DNA from: Nostoc sp. CHAB 5715
GTDB taxonomy: Bacteria > Cyanobacteriota > Cyanobacteriia > Cyanobacteriales > Nostocaceae
Direction: 5' to 3'
Assembly (NCBI RefSeq): GCF_020829685.1
Contig: NZ_JAIVFR010000473.1
Span: forward strand, 1-5,657
Length of the DNA: 5,657 nt
Both the position numbers and the translations under genes were made by a program. Shown here piece after piece: positions 4,577 through 5,657 of this stretch (its first letter is position 1; the number at the start of each line of letters is the position of its first letter). Below the pieces are notes generated by a model. It searched no databases. It was not told where the DNA came from and saw only the letters and a list, made by a program, of their open reading frames with translations.

Positions 4577-5101
4577 TTAAACAACTACAAAATTGTTTTC
4601 GGTTAGTGAAACTCCACCAAATAGTTGTGCAAATTGTATTTGAGTAAAACTACCTCCGCTACCATCTCGGTCAAAGTACAGCGCACCTGTGGTGAAGTCA
4701 TAGATAAATCGTTGAGTGGAAGTGGTTGCAGATGTTCCAATGGTAAACTGACTTGCCTTAAGTGAACCGATTGATAATCTGCAATCAAAACCAGCAGCCG
4801 ATACTTGAATAAGTTCATTGGTGGCGTTGAAGTCATAAAGACTATCAATGCCTTCATTGAAACTATTGAAAACAAAGGTATCAGTACCAGATCCTCCAAT
4901 TAGGGTGTCATTCCCAGTGCCACCGTTGAGGGTGTTATTGCCTGAAGAGGTATATAATATAAGGCTGACGGGGTCGGGGTTATAAAAGTAGTCACCGGTT
5001 GAGAGATCATCATTGCCATCACCACCATCGAGCAGGTTATCCCCTGATGAACCCGCAACACTCAAGCTATCATTAAGGTTGGTTCCAATGATATTTGCCA
5101 T
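4577..5101 (-). CDS. Small RTX (haemolysin-type) calcium-binding repeat protein
   Basis: A 174-residue acidic protein starting MANIIGTNLNDSL. RTX nonapeptides of the GGxGxDxLx type occur at residues 26-33 (DGGDGNDDL) and 59-77 (NGGTGNDTLIGGSGTDTFVF); these bind calcium in a beta-roll. A C-terminal part follows, with GIDSLYDFNATNELIQVS (84-101) and ALYFDRDGSGGSFTQIQFAQL (140-160), typical of cyanobacterial RTX proteins. There is no Sec signal, as expected for type I secretion guided by the C-terminus, but no transporter genes lie nearby. A longer frame begins with TTG at 5119; I prefer the ATG at 5101 because AGGT lies seven bases upstream and MANIIGT is the usual N-terminus. With only two repeat patches it is a minimal member with no catalytic domain, so its role is unknown. 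Confidence 0.88.
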   Translation of the reverse strand: MANIIGTNLNDSLSVAGSSGDNLLDGGDGNDDLSTGDYFYNPDPVSLILYTSSGNNTLNGGTGNDTLIGGSGTDTFVFNSFNEGIDSLYDFNATNELIQVSAAGFDCRLSIGSLKASQFTIGTSATTSTQRFIYDFTTGALYFDRDGSGGSFTQIQFAQLFGGVSLTENNFVVV

Positions 5102-5108
5102 AACTTTT

Positions 5109-5112
5109 ACCT
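5109..5112 (-). promoter_or_regulatory. Ribosome binding site deciding the RTX start
   Basis: On the minus strand AGGT lies seven bases before the ATG at 5101. This favours that start over the upstream TTG at 5119, which has no such site. Confidence 0.5.
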
Positions 5113-5119
5113 GACTCAA

Positions 5120-5309
5120 TCAATTTTTTCACTACTTTTGCAGTCAATTCAATTCTCAAGTTGCTGTTAGTGCTGTTTGAAATCAAGCTTGAATGCTTGA
5201 GAGGTTGTTTAGCTCTCCAGAAGTTTACTTTCCCTCTATTTTTATCTCTGGTTTAATCAGGCGAGTTTTATGCAAAAGTGAATTATTTTTACAAGACTTT
5301 ACATTTTCA
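5120..5309. other. Upstream region of the RTX gene
   Basis: This AT-rich region should hold the promoter of the minus-strand RTX gene, but no convincing -35/-10 pair was found. A small inverted repeat, TCAAGC (5183-5188) with GCTTGA (5195-5200), is present. The 86-codon plus-strand frame starting at 5193 crosses the next mobile element and is not a credible gene. Confidence 0.4.
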
Positions 5310-5398
5310 GGACTTACGCAAAAATCGCCGAAAGGCTTAATTTATCGAACCGCCAAGACGCCAAGAACGCCAAGAATTCGTAGAGCGTGCGTAAGTCC
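5310..5398. mobile_element. 89-bp MITE-like element with GGACTTACGCA ends
   Basis: Perfect 11-bp inverted ends, GGACTTACGCA at 5310-5320 and TGCGTAAGTCC at 5388-5398, extend to 12 bp if the flanking A and T are counted. The right flank is TA and the left CA, so any TA duplication is imperfect. The interior contains a short tandem of CGCCAAGA-type words (about 5351-5375), a motif frequent in cyanobacterial intergenic DNA. It has no coding capacity. The same ends bound the 174-bp element at 1877-2050. Confidence 0.8.
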
Positions 5399-5400
5399 TA

Positions 5401-5657
5401 ATTTTGACTTGCTCAATTTCTTACTGAGAAATCCGGGTAGCAAGTCAGGTTAACGGCAAAAGAATACATCTTGAAACGCGATCGCCCTACCCGCCTGCTC
5501 TTAGGGGAGACAAAGCATAGCTTTGGCGGGGTGGGGTGCAATGACTGTGGGAATCATAACTAATTATGCGAACATAATATCACTGCTGTTGCGAAATGAT
5601 TTTATCAGACGACGCTGGGCGATCGCTTCAGCTTGAGTTGCAGAAAACCCAGGTTAA
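5401..5657. other. Gene-free right end of the window
   Basis: No coding region is supported in either direction. Two HIP1 octamers and two small perfect hairpins are present: CAAAGC-ATA-GCTTTG at 5511-5525, inside a looser CCCGCC/GGCGGG arm pair, and ATTATG-CGAA-CATAAT at 5563-5578. Both look like parts of dispersed repeats. A minus-strand frame entering from the window edge ends within the last 60 bases and is too short to judge. Confidence 0.4.

Noticed and set aside
4603..4899. 98-codon minus-strand frame inside the RTX gene
   Set aside because: It is an overlapping frame of the RTX gene, which has clear calcium-binding motifs in the other frame.
5193..5453. 86-codon plus-strand frame
   Set aside because: It crosses the 89-bp inverted-repeat element, including both ends, so it is accidental.

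Overview
The window is chromosomal DNA of a filamentous, Nostoc-like cyanobacterium. The evidence is twelve exact copies of the HIP1 octamer GCGATCGC in 5.7 kb, a GGGGAGT heptamer repeat (STRR), several cyanobacterial-type dispersed repeats, a short RTX protein and a perfect NtcA-type box. No database search was possible; family calls rest on motifs read from the translations.

Layout. At the left (minus strand) lies a polymorphic-toxin module: a free-standing papain-fold toxin (426-839) followed 13 bp later by its probable immunity gene (47-412). Divergent from the toxin, with only 11 bp between start codons, is a DUF433 antitoxin-type gene (851-1051) whose usual PIN-like partner cannot be recognised. 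From 1052 to about 2070 there is no credible gene. That stretch holds a 21-bp-period minisatellite (1379-1756), a short dispersed repeat and a 174-bp MITE-like element (1877-2050).

The middle is a divergent pair around a 111-bp intergenic region. On the minus strand is a 51-codon gene (2131-2286) with its own intrinsic terminator. It is probably pirA, the small PII-interacting regulator of arginine synthesis. On the plus strand is a SAM hydrolase (adenosine-forming, DUF62; 2398-3258). The intergenic region carries GTAACAGTTGCTAC, a perfect GTAN8TAC NtcA site, which fits nitrogen control of a PII partner.

The right half has a hicAB toxin-antitoxin operon (3531-3992), repeat-rich intergenic DNA, a 195-bp element with 19-bp inverted ends and four tight hairpins (4234-4428), a small RTX calcium-binding protein gene (4577-5101, minus) and a 89-bp MITE-like element (5310-5398). 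The two MITE-like elements at 1877 and 5310 share the terminal sequence GGACTTACGCA.

A 30-bp dispersed repeat beginning TTACAGC occurs five times between 3198 and 4527; one copy, with the STRR, forms the last 19 codons of the SAM hydrolase. Overall this looks like an accessory, repeat-invaded neighbourhood with three toxin/antitoxin-type loci around two metabolic or regulatory core genes.
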